Shown: positions 1-10,295 of the stretch, in pieces | Layout of the letters: each line of letters starts with the position of its first letter | How positions within the stretch are numbered: the stretch's first letter is position 1 | Source of the DNA: Chlamydoabsidia padenii | Taxonomy: Eukaryota; Mucoromycota; Mucoromycetes; Mucorales; Cunninghamellaceae | Length of the DNA: 64,000 nucleotides | Direction of reading: 5' to 3' | Assembly: GCA_025330725.1 (NCBI GenBank) | Contig: JAIWND010000013.1 | Span: 310,001 to 374,000, forward strand | Translations under genes and position numbers: made by a program | Notes under the pieces: model-generated | Databases searched by the model: none | What the model saw: only the letters and a program-made list of their open reading frames with translations | What the model was told of the DNA's origin: nothing

Positions 1-139
1 ATCAAGTATTCAGTAACAAATGTTCACATCAGCAAAGATAGTCTGATAATGTAGATAAGAGTTGTATTTTGTAGAATCATCATTTCTATACTTGATTTAC
101 CATCATCACCACCCTTCTCCATTACTTTTCTTTACCTGA

Positions 140-604
140 TTATTTCTTCTTGGAGACACCGACAGTGCGACCACGACGACCAGTAGTCTTGGTGTGTTGA
201 CCACGGACACGGAGACCCCAGTAGTGACGGAGACCACGATGGACACGGATCTTCTTCATGCGTTCCAAATCTTCACGCATCTTGGTATCCAACACGTTAG
301 AGATAACTTGAGAGTACTTGCCATCGATGATATCCTTTTGTCTGTTGAGGAACCAGTTGGGGATCTTGTATTGAGCAGGGTTTTGCAAGATGGTCACAAT
401 ACGTTCCAATTCTTCGTTGGACAATTCACCAGCACGCTTGTTCAAGTCGACATCGGCCTTCTTGCAAGCAACGTTGGCGAAACGGCGACCCACACCCTTG
501 ACTGAAGTCAAAGCAATGACGATCTTGTCTTTACCGTCGACGTTGGTGTTGAGAAGACGAATAATGTGTTGGAATTGGTTTCGTTCGGGTACAACGAGAG
601 ACTA

Positions 605-642
<38 letters not shown>

Positions 643-802
643 GAGAGAGAATGTCAAAATGAGTATAAAGAGGCTATTATAAACCTATTAAAATCCATCC
701 ATCCATCCATCCAGTTTAACCCATGTATTCATCTATTGATATCAATGCCGTCCTTCTTTTCCATCCTATCATTCGTTTATATCGTTTCGTAATCCTTACC
801 AT
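140..802 (-). CDS. RPS18: 40S ribosomal protein S18 (uS13)
   Basis: Small-subunit ribosomal protein at the head of the 40S, contacting tRNA and the 60S. Two exons: 800..802 holds only the ATG, followed by a GTAAGG donor; 140..601 follows a TTTTGTAG acceptor. Joined length is 154 aa, near the usual 146-153. Visible family blocks include [14 protein letters not shown] at the N-terminus, [11 protein letters not shown], and the basic C-terminal stretch [20 protein letters not shown]. The intron interrupts the gene right after the start codon, as in many ribosomal protein genes, and carries a run of 34 T (sense strand) just before the acceptor. Its start is 161 bp from the divergent gene at 964. 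A start inside the large exon is unlikely because conserved residues lie upstream of the first internal Met. Confidence 0.95.
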
Positions 803-890
803 GATGCTGCTGTATAATCGGGGAAAGAGAAAGATCCCTTCGTCTGAATTCGATACTTGGAATTAAGATTTTTTGGCTCACATAAAGTCT

Positions 891-902
891 TTCAAATCCC
901 GC
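891..902. promoter_or_regulatory. Shared proximal promoter element TTCAAATCCCGC
   Basis: Exact copy of the recurrent element discussed in the findings. It sits between the divergent starts of RPS18 (ATG at 802) and the unknown gene starting at 964, 89 and 62 bp from them. No function is known to me; the recurrent position is what suggests a promoter role. Confidence 0.5.
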
Positions 903-963
903 ATGGGGATAAAATTCCCAACTTTATGCCGCAGCTTCCCTTTTTCTTTCTTTCTTTCTTGTA

Positions 964-2178
964 ATGAAGGGAAAAAGGAAGCTCAAATTAAAGTCCTACC
1001 AATACTCTGCAACCAACTCTATCCAGTCATCCACTCTCACCAACTGTCATTCAACAACAGATGCAACTTTGACAGTAAACGAAAAACTCGCCAAACTTCG
1101 ACTAGAACACAAGAGGACTCTCACCAATCGACAACGACATGACCCAGCTTCTTTTCAAGGCACCAGTAGACAACAACAAGATACTTTATTAAAGATTGAC
1201 ACGTATTGGATGCACCCATGGGCTAACTTGGATTTCACTACTTTCGAAAGGCCACCATCTCCACCTCGTCCTGAGCGACCACCTGGGCCACCACCTCCCC
1301 CTTCTTGGGATCGACAGCCAACACCAACTACTCCCACCCCTACTAATATAACATATATCTCACCACAGTCCTCCGCCTCATCAACCGTGCCGAGCTTGGT
1401 CAAGTGCTGCTGCCGAGTATTAGGGGCCCAGATACGTCAACCAAGACAACATATACCCACACATGTGAAACAACGACTGATGTGTGAATGGGGACCTTTG
1501 ATCACTGACACGACCATGTATCTATTTGAAAAAACCGACTATGACGAACTGTGGTTGGAATCCGCCCAAGTATCTCTCGAACGACTAGTGCAGGCGTTTT
1601 GGAAGGTAGGCAAGGTGGAAGAAATCGTCGAGGCATGGAATGACGACTGGGAACAACAAGAGGATACCACGACAACACTGCCATTGGTGCGACTGGAGCC
1701 AGATCAAGAAGACATTGGGGCATGGAAACACCTTAATCGAATCATGATGATATTACGGCCATCATCATCATCCCTTGTCACCCTTTCCAGTCCTTATCTT
1801 GGCCGCACTTTGGTCTCACTCAATATCTCGTGGATGACGCCTCGTGGTACGTTATCTTGGATCTCGTTTGCTCATCTCATGGTCTCGACCCTTCCTCAAC
1901 TTAAATGGTTATATTCGGCTGGCACATTTGATGCCATTCAAGGTCCTCAGGTGATGGCGATACTGGCGACTGGTTTGCGTAGGTTGACATTGTGGGATTT
2001 GTCTTGTCATCCTTGGCTGCAATTGGAGGTACTGATTATGGTGGATTGGCAGCGTGATTTCAGGGCATTGACAAATTTGGGCCTGTCTCCTCTCTCTACG
2101 AACAACAACAAGGCATTTCACGACTTGCTCAAACAACATGGGGTATCATCAAGAATCAACATCAATTGGCTAGAATAG
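964..2178 (+). CDS. Hypothetical protein with leucine-rich-like C-terminal half
   Basis: Single-exon frame of 404 aa. I do not recognise it. Residues about 95-125 are strongly proline-rich (PPSPPRPERPPGPPPPP). The second half has spaced Leu/Trp segments (LVSLNISWM, LPQLKWLYSAG, GLRRLTLWDLS, LTNLGLSPLS) that look like degenerate leucine-rich repeats of the kind found in fungal F-box/LRR proteins, but no clear F-box is visible. The chosen ATG follows a CT-rich leader typical of promoters here. A later Met is possible because the first 60 residues are low complexity. A poly(A) signal-like AATAAAAATAAAAA lies about 40 bp past the stop. Shares its upstream region with RPS18. Confidence 0.6.
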   Translation: MKGKRKLKLKSYQYSATNSIQSSTLTNCHSTTDATLTVNEKLAKLRLEHKRTLTNRQRHDPASFQGTSRQQQDTLLKIDTYWMHPWANLDFTTFERPPSPPRPERPPGPPPPPSWDRQPTPTTPTPTNITYISPQSSASSTVPSLVKCCCRVLGAQIRQPRQHIPTHVKQRLMCEWGPLITDTTMYLFEKTDYDELWLESAQVSLERLVQAFWKVGKVEEIVEAWNDDWEQQEDTTTTLPLVRLEPDQEDIGAWKHLNRIMMILRPSSSSLVTLSSPYLGRTLVSLNISWMTPRGTLSWISFAHLMVSTLPQLKWLYSAGTFDAIQGPQVMAILATGLRRLTLWDLSCHPWLQLEVLIMVDWQRDFRALTNLGLSPLSTNNNKAFHDLLKQHGVSSRININWLE

Positions 2179-3175
2179 TTAAAATGTAGATATAGTTAAA
2201 TGTGATCCACTTTATAATAAAAATAAAAATGCGTTTGTTTGTACCTTCAATTGACGTGGACCATAAATGGAAGACATGACGGGATTTAAAATACCAGACT
2301 CAGGTACCGGGAAAAAGTACTGTACAAATCATGCCACATTCAAAAAAAGACGAATTAGGTAACCTGATGATGGGCACTTTATTTTAAAAGGAGAATGGTT
2401 GGATCTATATGATGCTGATGAATAATAGCGGAGGGACAAAAAAAAAAAAGTTGTTTACCTATTATGTTATGGCTATCATGGGGAATATCTTTACAAAACA
2501 ATAACGTAAAAGATAAACATTATGTTCTGGCCGCCGCCGCCATATGATAACATCAAGCGGGGGTTGAAACTAGCCACTTTGTTGGGCCAGGCACATCATG
2601 GAAAAGGAGACCCATGATTCTCATTCAGGGCAAATGCTCATGGAAGGATTACATGCGTAGGGTAACGTCAGACAAAAAAAAAAGGTCGGTGATTGGCCAG
2701 GGGAGGGGGAAATGACAGGATATGTTTTTGTGGTTTCTAACCTTGATCATTGAATAGAATCATATGTTGACGGTATTACTTTTACATCAAGGCAGAGAAG
2801 ACAACCAAAGTGGTCTCTTTCTCATCTACAATGATTAATATATCCTTCTCCATTTTGTATGGTCCCTTTGTATCATACTAATATAGCAGAAACTTTTTTT
2901 TCTATTCTTCTATTCTTCCATCTTTTTCATTCACCGCCGGTGAAACCTTTTACGTAGCGAGAACGATTCATGCTGAACGGCCGTTTTTGTCCTGGTTCCT
3001 CGAAAGCGGCGTTTAAATATGTATTTTTCCTTTTTTTCTTTCCCCAAAATCCTTAAAAGCTATAACCCCTGTTTCTTTTCTTCTTCTTCCTCTTTCTTCC
3101 CCCAAAATTTTATTCCTCTTTTTATTTATTTATTCCTTCTTGTTACTTTTTTAACTCGCATTTAAATCCTTCTTG
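2179..3175. other. Intergenic region; long promoter of the C2H2 gene
   Basis: No coding signal seen. Contains a GACGGGATTTAAAA copy of the recurrent element (2278-2291), variants GCGGGGGTTGAAA (about 2558) and GCGGCGTTTAAAT (3006), and strongly CT-rich sequence from 2890 to 3170 leading to the next gene. Confidence 0.6.
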
Positions 3176-4176
3176 ATGCCTCTTTTGAAGAAACGATCTT
3201 ACCAACGTCAATCTGAACCCAAGCTCTTCCAATGTACTGGCTATGGAGATTGTCGCATGACCTTTACACGAAGTGAACACCTAGCTCGACATGCCCGCAA
3301 ACATACTGGTGAAGTAAGTACAAAGTTATTCTAGATCTACTAGGCTTCATACTGACTTTCTTTTTATTTTATTTCCAATAGAAACCGTTCAAGTGTGCGG
3401 TCCCAGGCTGTGAACGTAGGTTCAGTCGATTTGACAATATGATTCAACACACTTCAACACATAACAAGAACCATGACAGAAAACGAGGGCCAAACAAGAA
3501 ATCATCATTCAACAAAAAATCAATGACATCAACAACAACAACAACAACAAGACAGGATAACAACACAATGGATTACACATCACCACTGACACCGATTGCT
3601 GGTCGGCCAAGTAACGGGCCACTGCTTGCACCGCTTGCATCACCATCCACGAAATCACCATCACCACTACCACATATCTCTTTACCCGTATCACCTGTAC
3701 CTGAATGGAAGTCACCTCTGCAGCGCCTTGCCTCTGACTACTTTTCACTTGCTCATCCTACTTGTTTACCTTCACCCAAAGATCTCGGCTTACCTTCTTC
3801 ACCCATCTCGATCACCACCGTGGACGACGGTTCGACGTTTTACTTTGCTTCTCCACCACTGTCTTCTCCCAGCTTGTCGCCTCGGGCAACTCGAAAATTG
3901 TCCACTGTCGAACTAGAACTTCCGATACATGACTTGTCGGTCTCTCACGGTAATCATGACTTTGGTGTGCATGTATCTGGTGATGAATTCGAAGCTTTAC
4001 AAGGTATCTCCCAACTGTCTGGCTCTTGTCATCATCATCCTTTAGATACCAAAATCACTTTGGCGCCTTTAAATAGTGGTGTGGGGTGTCAAGTAAACTC
4101 CTTCCGACAACATTTGGAACTAGCTCAAGAATCAAATTCAAGATTATCACCAAGATCCTCCATATCGTCTCTTTAG
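3176..4176 (+). CDS. C2H2 zinc-finger transcription factor (two fingers, Msn2/RSV1-like)
   Basis: Two exons, 3176..3313 and 3382..4176 (GTAAGT donor, CCAATAG acceptor), giving 310 aa. Two tandem Cys2His2 fingers occupy residues about 20-70. The first is C-x5-C-x12-H-x3-H with [17 protein letters not shown]; the TGEKPF linker spans the intron; the second contains [12 protein letters not shown]. The pair at the extreme N-terminus, with Arg/Glu/His and Arg/Asp/Asn at helix contact positions, resembles fungal Msn2/4, RSV1 and AmdX-type regulators that bind AG-rich (CCCCT) sites. The rest is low complexity: Asn/Lys then a Pro/Ser-rich stretch (residues about 80-150), plausibly an activation or phospho-regulatory region. 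Target genes cannot be inferred. Confidence 0.85.
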
Positions 4177-4379
4177 TCACTTAAATCTTTTATGCACTGT
4201 ATATATTATTCTCCACTCCACTCCACTAAATTACACCCCATTCCACACACTAGTTTAATGTCCCCTCTCACATTTACTTTGTAATAATAATCAATCAATA
4301 AAAACCAATTACTTCATTATAAATCAAAAAAAAAAAAAAAAACAATTTTATTATATGTAAAAAACGAATCTAATGACTA

Positions 4380-4569
4380 CTACTTGGGTATGACAAAAGG
4401 ATGTTTGTGATGCTTCATTTCGTGTTTAGTCACAACAAAGCGGTACCATACGACCATTGCCAAGAGCCACAGACCATCCAAGACCCGATCCCTACGAGGG
4501 AGATCCAGAAATTCGAGCCCCAATGTTCACACCACCGAGATCAACGCCAGGTAAGCGAAATTCCATCAT
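4380..4569 (-). pseudogene. Possible small complex-I subunit (NDUFB2/AGGG-like), frame-broken or misread
   Basis: Read on the minus strand, 4569..4495 gives MMEFRLPGVDLGGVNIGARI then a stop. The next frame, 4496..4380, continues with RDRVLDGLWLLAMVVWYRF, a membrane-like segment, and a basic tail ending KHPFVIPK. Together the two parts resemble the small single-TM complex I subunit NDUFB2 (GGV-x-I near the start, then GL followed by hydrophobics and W-x-RF). A one-base frame change separates them, so it could be a pseudogene, an assembly error, or splicing I cannot resolve. Its end faces the C2H2 gene's end, with an AATAAAA signal, as expected for a convergent gene. The plus strand of the same stretch contains an intron-like segment (4551-4613), an alternative reading. 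Confidence 0.3.
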
Positions 4570-4579
4570 AATGGTTTGT

Positions 4580-5284
4580 TATCCTTTACCAACTACTGAT
4601 ATGGTGACCTAGAGCGCCAGTCCCACCGTGCTATCATCATCAAACCAGGCCAAAAATAAAAATAAAAAAAGAAGAAGGGTGGTGACCACATGTAGTGACC
4701 CCAAGACGTGTTTACCGTTAAATATAATTAAGGGGTCAGGTTTCAGGTAAGAGTGAGGTCTGAGTTGTCGTTTGATTTGAGGCTATTAATGGTAATGCAT
4801 TCAGTCGTTGTCCAAGGAGAGTAATATAGAAGCAGGTTAATGGATCCCCAGCATGCGATAGAATAGCCTACGTATATAAAGTGGAATCAGTTGATGCCTT
4901 TCAGTTACCTTTTTTTGTTTTCGTTACTGACCTTTTTTCATAATATCAAGTACTTTGTCTCCGTGTTCTATTACTTCAGTCGTCATGGTGTGCATGCAGG
5001 TGTATTGTTAGTTTTCTTTTCTACGGATAAAAAGAGAGAAAGGTGGTATGTTATATATATATAAGATAGTTCTTACCAAGACCAAAACAAAAGATGCAAG
5101 GACAGTGAGTAGGGAATTGACAACATTGATCGACGCATTGTATAAAAAAAAATTATTCATCACCCCAAGGATATGAGAGTGTAGACAATACATAGAGATA
5201 GTGGCCGAAAACAATAGTTGACATGATGCATCATGTAAAACCTGTCTTCAATAAAGATAAAGAAAAAACAAGGGGAAAAAAGAA
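4580..5284. other. Intergenic, no gene seen
   Basis: AT-rich sequence with no supported gene; short frames here are not convincing. Confidence 0.5.
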
Positions 5285-5555
5285 AAATCTCAACAGAATT
5301 TTTTTTTTATAATATTTCCATTTTCAAGCCACTAGCTGCATGGATGATAATCTATTCAATGTAAAACTTACATAATTTAACTTGAATACTTGATTAAAGT
5401 ATTGCTATTGTAGTTGGGAACAATCCATGAGGTGAAGTGATTACATGGGCAGGGGATCGTTTTCCTAATGCATTGTGTCCTGAATCTTTGGAGGGGTTGA
5501 CATTCGACCCCCGACTCACTCGTCTCCTTATCATTGTGGTTTCCTTTACTGATTG
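5285..5555 (+). repeat. Isolated copy of the distal segment of the tRNA-Lys/F-box repeat
   Basis: About 250 bp closely matching 7920-8165 and 61315-61560 (shared blocks such as CCATTTTCAAGCCACTA, TTGAATACTTGATTAAAGTA and GTGATTACATGGGCAGGGG). Here it lies about 0.7 kb before a full copy of the repeat, suggesting a partial tandem duplication. Confidence 0.8.
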
Positions 5556-6112
5556 TGAACGACAATAAAGTAATATGCTTTATTTTTTACTGTTGTTTTA
5601 ATGAGAAAAACTAAAAACTATATTCAGGTGATACTGTTTAAGAAGATGATAAAAAGACGGTCTGCATAATACAAGGAATCAACCAAATGAGGAAGATGAC
5701 GATGTAGAGCACCTAATTGTAAGGGTGAATTAAGGATTTTTGCTTGAACCGATCCGCCAGCTTTTTTTTTTCCTTCAGCAAGTCGTACCACTCTGATTAT
5801 ATAATATATATAATGCTGAGGGAAAATATCTCCTGCTACGATCCTCTTGTTTTAACTTGTTTTCGTCAAGTACTGTATAAGATACTTGACCTCTTTTTAC
5901 AAACGCCTTTTCTTCTTCTTCTCCCCTCAGTTTTTCGTTGATAGAAAACTTTAAAACAAAAGGTTTTCTGTAAACATCAATGCTATCTACAACTACTTTA
6001 TAGGTGTAACTTCTGTCTTTGATTCATGCCCTTTTATACATTTACACCCCGACATCCAAATTCGGATCACTTTTTGCATAAACTCTTTTTTAATAAGAAC
6101 ACATGAAAGGTT

Positions 6113-6132
6113 GAATCTTACCAAGAAGATTC
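6113..6132 (+). repeat. Dispersed hairpin motif copy 1
   Basis: GAATCTT and AAGATTC form a 7-bp perfect stem around the loop ACCAAG, followed by TGGTGCTCA. The motif recurs near 13237, 13522, 14137 and, inverted, 59311. See findings. Confidence 0.6.
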
Positions 6133-6265
6133 TGGTGCTCAATACTTTGTTTACTTCAAGCCTATCTATTACAACCCTTGTTGCCTTACTCTTACCAGTT
6201 ATAGCCGTAATCTCATTGGCTTTATATTTTACACTCCGCTTCAAAAATTCAAAAGCAAAAGATAA

Positions 6266-6338
6266 AGCCCTACGGGGGGGTCGAACCCCCAACCTTGAGA
6301 TTAAGAGTCTCACGCTCTGCCGATTGAGCTAGCAAGGC
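6266..6338 (-). tRNA. tRNA-Lys (anticodon CTT), copy A
   Basis: 73-nt cloverleaf on the minus strand. Acceptor GCCTTGC pairs with GTAGGGC; the anticodon arm TGAGA-CTCTTAA-TCTCA has loop CTCTTAA and anticodon CTT; the T arm GGGGG-TTCGACC-CCCCC carries the B-box GGTTCGA. No intron. Identical over its length to copies B (16243) and C (59511). All three sit about 0.5 kb beyond the 3' end of an F-box pseudogene. Confidence 0.95.
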
Positions 6339-6803
6339 TTTGATGTCAAGAAAATCGCTTGGTTTTATATAAATCACATTTTAATTTCGGGCCGATATTC
6401 GGCCCGAGTCCAAAAATATTTTTGATTTGTTGAAATTTTGGCTGTCTGATTCTCTGGTACGTTGGTGAATTTATTTCAAATGGCCTGTATTCATCCCAAC
6501 AAAGAATAACAAATATATTATTATAAAAAATGCTTGTCATTAATTGTAAAATGCTTTAAGCATTATGTTATTTAAGAAAAGAGAAAAAAAAGAGATTGAT
6601 GAAGATGGGATTGGGGGGATTCTATGAACGAGACAAAGAGAGCGGGATTTAAATCGTCAATGAGGATGAATTCCTCCTGAATCGAATGTTATAAAGGAAG
6701 ACATAGGGCAAAATACAAAAGAGTACGTTGGAGAAGTAGATTTTATTTCAAATATGTAAATATAAAAAAAAAAAAGATGAAATATATGGTTCTAGTATTA
6801 GTA

Positions 6804-7745
6804 TTATGCTATTTGAGTCAAAGCTTGTGAGGTATCTAGAGCATAAACAAGTAAAGATAGTAGTTCTGCATCACCAGTAGCCAGTTCGTGCATTTTTAGT
6901 TTCTGTGATTTGTCCACATATATCATTGTCGTTCCGTATTCCATGAATATCAATTGGGGTCTTGAGGAGAAGTTAAACTATGAAAAGAATTGTTAGTGTA
7001 CTGTGTCAACCCCCCCCACGTCTTTTTTTTTTTGTCTACCTTTCACAATCCCCAGAGACTAGTATGCATTCAGAGTCATACTTGTCACCACACTTGAATT
7101 GTCAAGCCCACACACTTCCCTCATTGCCGTTTGTGTATCAAAAATTTGATTCGATGATTATCAACATCCACTACCTTGACTCGGCCACCATGTCCCAAGT
7201 TGCTGTGATCCTGTATTTCCGTTTAAAGTATTGTCGATAAGAGAGGTTGAGTCGATGATTAGGAGGAGCCAGTAATTCGTCACCACAGATGCTAGAGTTG
7301 CGCCGTTGATATAATAAGTTGTGCAGAGTGACTTTTGGGTTGCTTCGTCACGGAGTAGAGGGTTCCAAAAAAAAAGTCGATACATGTGCTGCTCTTGCCA
7401 AGGTTTTGGGATCGTCAATGAAGGACACGACATGTAGTGATATTTCAAATGGCAGTTCTTTAAGGAAGTCTATTTTAAATCTTGGTGCAATAAGGCTGTT
7501 GAGATAAGATAGTTGTAAAATGTTGCAGCAGTTGATGAGTTTGTCTAAAAAGAGACCGATTATTATGAAGCCTTTGTCGTTGAGGTATTGGTGTTCGATT
7601 TATAAAAGAGGTTGAAGAAGAAGAGGAAGGACCAGTAAAGTTGAAGCTAAGTGGTGTTACAGGTGGTGACAATATTTCATCAGGTCCACAAATGTCCGCA
7701 AGTGATGAAGGTCCAGTCCAGTTTGATCGTGTAGGGGATACAACT
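6804..7745 (-). pseudogene. F-box/WD40-like (Cdc4/Pof1-type) pseudogene, copy A
   Basis: On the minus strand, scattered frames rebuild part of a substrate-adaptor protein for SCF ubiquitin ligases. A Ser-rich N-terminal segment is followed by the F-box FLKELPFEISLHVVSFIDD and PKTLARAA, then LLRDEATQKSLC, then NHRLNLSYRQYFKRKYR in a shifted frame, then VVDVDNHRIKVFDTQT, a WD-repeat-like strand, and a last exon-like piece ending LALTQIA-like before the stop at 6804. Frame changes and stops separate the blocks and most of the beta-propeller is missing, so the gene is dead here. A functional parent probably exists elsewhere in the genome. Paralogous copies at 16750 and 60020 share many of the same breaks, so decay preceded duplication. 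Confidence 0.75.
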
Positions 7746-8173
7746 CGTCATTATAGGAGTACGTAATAATGATGAGTGATATTGAGACGGATGAGGATCC
7801 AAATAGTTAACAACATAAAAGTATAAATTCCAGTGTAGAGAAGGAGAATAAGAGAGAATAAAGTAAAAGAAGATGCAATGTGTATGGATAAAAAAAGGGA
7901 AAAGTGGAGAAAGAAGGGGAGAATAGAAAACCTCAACAGAAAATTTTTTAATACCATTTCCATTTTTAAGCCACTACCTGCACGGATGATAATCTATTCA
8001 ATGTAAAACCTACATGATACAACTTGAATACTTGATTAAAGTATCCCTATTATAATTGGGAATGATCCATGAGTAAAGTGATTACATGGGCAGGGGGATC
8101 TTTTTCCTAATGCATTGTGTCCTGAATCTTTGGGTTTTGGAATTCCAACCCCGACTCATTCGTTTCGTTATAC

Positions 8174-8411
8174 TGTATGTGGAATGAAAATCGACACACA
8201 AGACCAAACTTGATTCAAAACCCGCTTACTCTTGCCTTGAAACTTGAGAGAGCTCTACTAGCTTAATAAACAAGTGATGCTAATGACAAAAGTGACCATG
8301 TGCATTCCTTAGTCTATTTCCAACAAAGTTTACATAATGGCCATTGTACAAAGTCCACTGTATGGAGCAATATAGCCTCAAGATTGTTTTACCCTGACTT
8401 TTGACTTTTGT
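8174..8411 (+). repeat. R1 240-bp repeat, locus 1 unit 1
   Basis: First of two tandem units. Shared landmarks are ACACAAGACCAAACTTGATT, CAAAACCCGCTTACTCTTGC, GAGAGAGCTCTACT, CATGTGCATTCCTTAG and ATTTCCAACAAAGTTTACAT. Similar pairs occur at 46.3 and 61.6 kb. Confidence 0.85.
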
Positions 8412-8429
8412 GAACAAAAAAAAAATTGC

Positions 8430-8640
8430 AGAATGGAAATTGACACAAAGACAAAATTTATTTCAAAACCCGCTTACTCTTGCCTTGAATCTTGAGAGAG
8501 CTCTACTGCCTTAATGAACAAGCGATGCTAATGACAAAAGTGACCATGTGCATTCCTTAGTCTATTTCCAACAAAATTCACATAATGGTCATTGTACCAA
8601 GTCACTTGTATGGCGCAATACAGCCTCACGATCGTTTTGA
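8430..8640 (+). repeat. R1 240-bp repeat, locus 1 unit 2
   Basis: Second tandem unit. It runs directly into a unit of the related R2 type at about 8640. Confidence 0.8.
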
Positions 8641-8940
8641 CGTAAAGAAAACAGTTTTCATTTTCAAAATCCGCCTGCCTCTACTAATATTGGGAGAGGG
8701 CTCCACTCAACGGATGCTAATGATTAAAGTGGCGATGTGGACACTGGCATATTTCCAACATAGGTCACCGAAAAAGTCAAGCAACAAGACCCTTGCGTCG
8801 CTCAGTCCAGACTTGCGATGACTTTTACCTTGTCTTTGCTACAAAGATTTTTTTTCTAGGCGAAAGGAAACTTCATTTTCAAACGCCGAACACCATAATT
8901 CCGTGCGCCTAGCAAGATCATTTGCGAGCGATCCATAGAT
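8640..8940 (+). repeat. R2-type repeat unit (diverged relative of R1)
   Basis: Carries TTTTCAAAATCCGCC, GGATGCTAATGATTAAAGTG, ATTTCCAACATA and, at its far end, TTTCAAACGCCGAACACC next to ATTCCGTGCGCCTAGC. The same blocks appear inverted at 41880-42370 and 54175-54420. R1 and R2 share block order, so they are two branches of one family. Confidence 0.75.
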
Positions 8941-9423
8941 ACATAATGGGTTTAGCATTTAGCGTATAGTATAAGACAGTAGATAAGTATGTGGCAGTTC
9001 CAGACAAGCAGCAACAACAACAAAAAAAAAAAAGAGTTCATGCAATCCCCTTTTATCTTATTTCAATAAAGTAGGCCTATACAGTAAAACCTGCAATAAG
9101 TGAGGACTGATGAATTGTATATGTTTATTTAAAAAAGAATGAATGTATTTGTCAAATTGATAAAGGTATATATATTTATACACATATATATTTATATAAA
9201 GTGATATTTAAATCTGAGTATGCAAGACTACTATGCTATAATAAATATACAATAAAGAGCAATACTATTTTATTTTGGTTGATTAAGTATTCGGGCAGTA
9301 TCTTTTAAGTAGATATAGCTTGCACCAGACCAAACTTTAGTAGTTCCTACGAGCCAACTAGATTGAAAAAAGAGGGGGGTGATTAGCTAATATGCCTAGT
9401 TGATTCCACAAAAAGGATCCCTT
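8941..9423. other. Intergenic, AT-rich, no gene seen
   Basis: Low-complexity AT-rich sequence with TATATATTTATA runs; no coding signal. Confidence 0.5.
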
Positions 9424-10295
9424 TTATAAAAATTGTAAGGCAGTGTTTACTTTGCTGATGGCATGGACAAGTCCCAATAACCTACGAATGTTTTCCATTA
9501 AAAGAGAAGACAAGGTTAGTTCATCAAAGTGTCCATGTTTATTGTATAATCTTACTAGAGCCGGTAGTGATATGTATTGGTAGTAAAAGGCCGCCAGTAC
9601 GAGACCTTTATCTCTACCCCAGATAATACCAGCCAAAGGAACTACAAGGGAATGAATAAAATTCGTTTTGAATCACATATCTGCTACCTACATTTAGTAT
9701 ATATTACCTGGTAACGCACCTTTCATTGCCGTAGTAATCGTCATAAACGTCTTGTCTGCAGTGGGACCACCGTTTTCAAGTTGTATTGTCGCGCAATACA
9801 CGTAGTGCCGTGTCGTAGTTGTGTTGTGTGATCAGGTAGCCAGTAAAGGGTGCAGAGAGTAACCTGGAGAAAGTCAACATAGCGACTATGTTCATGGATA
9901 GGTAAGAGAATGAGTATAACTGGTCACTGTATTTCCAAGTCATTGTTTCTTACCTTGTTGATCACTTTAGTCTTTTGTTTCAGTTTACCCGAGTTTGAAT
10001 CATTCGACTTGAAGTTGAAAGTAGTATAAAGGGTCAGAAGAGTCTTTTGGTATTGACAACAGACCTGAGAGGGTGATACATGGGATCTACTATTAGGTAT
10101 TATATAAAACTGGTTAGCAAGTTGGTCCTTGGCCTTTGTTATTTTCGTTATATAGTTGGTTTTTGTTACCTTGTTGGAGAAAAAAGGGGAGAAGTGTCGA
10201 GGATGTTGAGAGATTTGATACCATGCAAGGGAAGTAAAGTAGCCTTGTCCAGGTCTAGCAGTAGTGATCACACGTAATTGTAGTGAGGTCAGCAT
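9424..10295 (-). pseudogene. Cardiolipin synthase-like pseudogene lacking the active-site segment
   Basis: Mitochondrial cardiolipin synthase (CDP-alcohol phosphatidyltransferase) relic. From the minus-strand start at 10295: an Arg/Ser/Gln-rich N-terminus like a mitochondrial presequence, an intron with GTAACA donor and CTCTCAG acceptor, a Lys-rich exon ending in a GTAAGA donor, then MLTFSRLLSAPFTGYLI (TM helix 1), ADKTFMTI, an intact-looking intron (9641-9717), and GRDKGLVLAAFYYQYISLP followed by ISKVNTALQFL and a stop. Between helix 1 and ADK about 35-40 residues are missing, including the CDP-alcohol signature (D-G-x2-A-R), and a TGA sits at the junction. The protein also ends before the last helices. 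Intron sites survive, so this is a decayed genomic copy, not a retrocopy. Confidence 0.8.

Larger units (their letters stand above)
6200..8165. repeat. Duplicated unit copy A: tRNA-Lys + F-box pseudogene + distal segment
   Basis: About 2 kb closely matching 16195-17990 (copy B, which ends earlier) and 59460-61560 (copy C). Order in all copies: tRNA-Lys(CTT), about 460 bp spacer, F-box/WD40-like pseudogene; A and C also share the distal segment. Copy A is the most diverged of the three. Confidence 0.9.

Noticed and set aside
194..505. 103-codon plus-strand frame opposite RPS18
   Set aside because: It is the antisense shadow of the ribosomal protein; no features of its own.
6340..6420. Inverted GGGCCGA/TCGGCCC as a terminator hairpin
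   Set aside because: In copies B and C the same place holds direct repeats (TTCGGCCCGA twice), so the inversion in A is probably a chance substitution.
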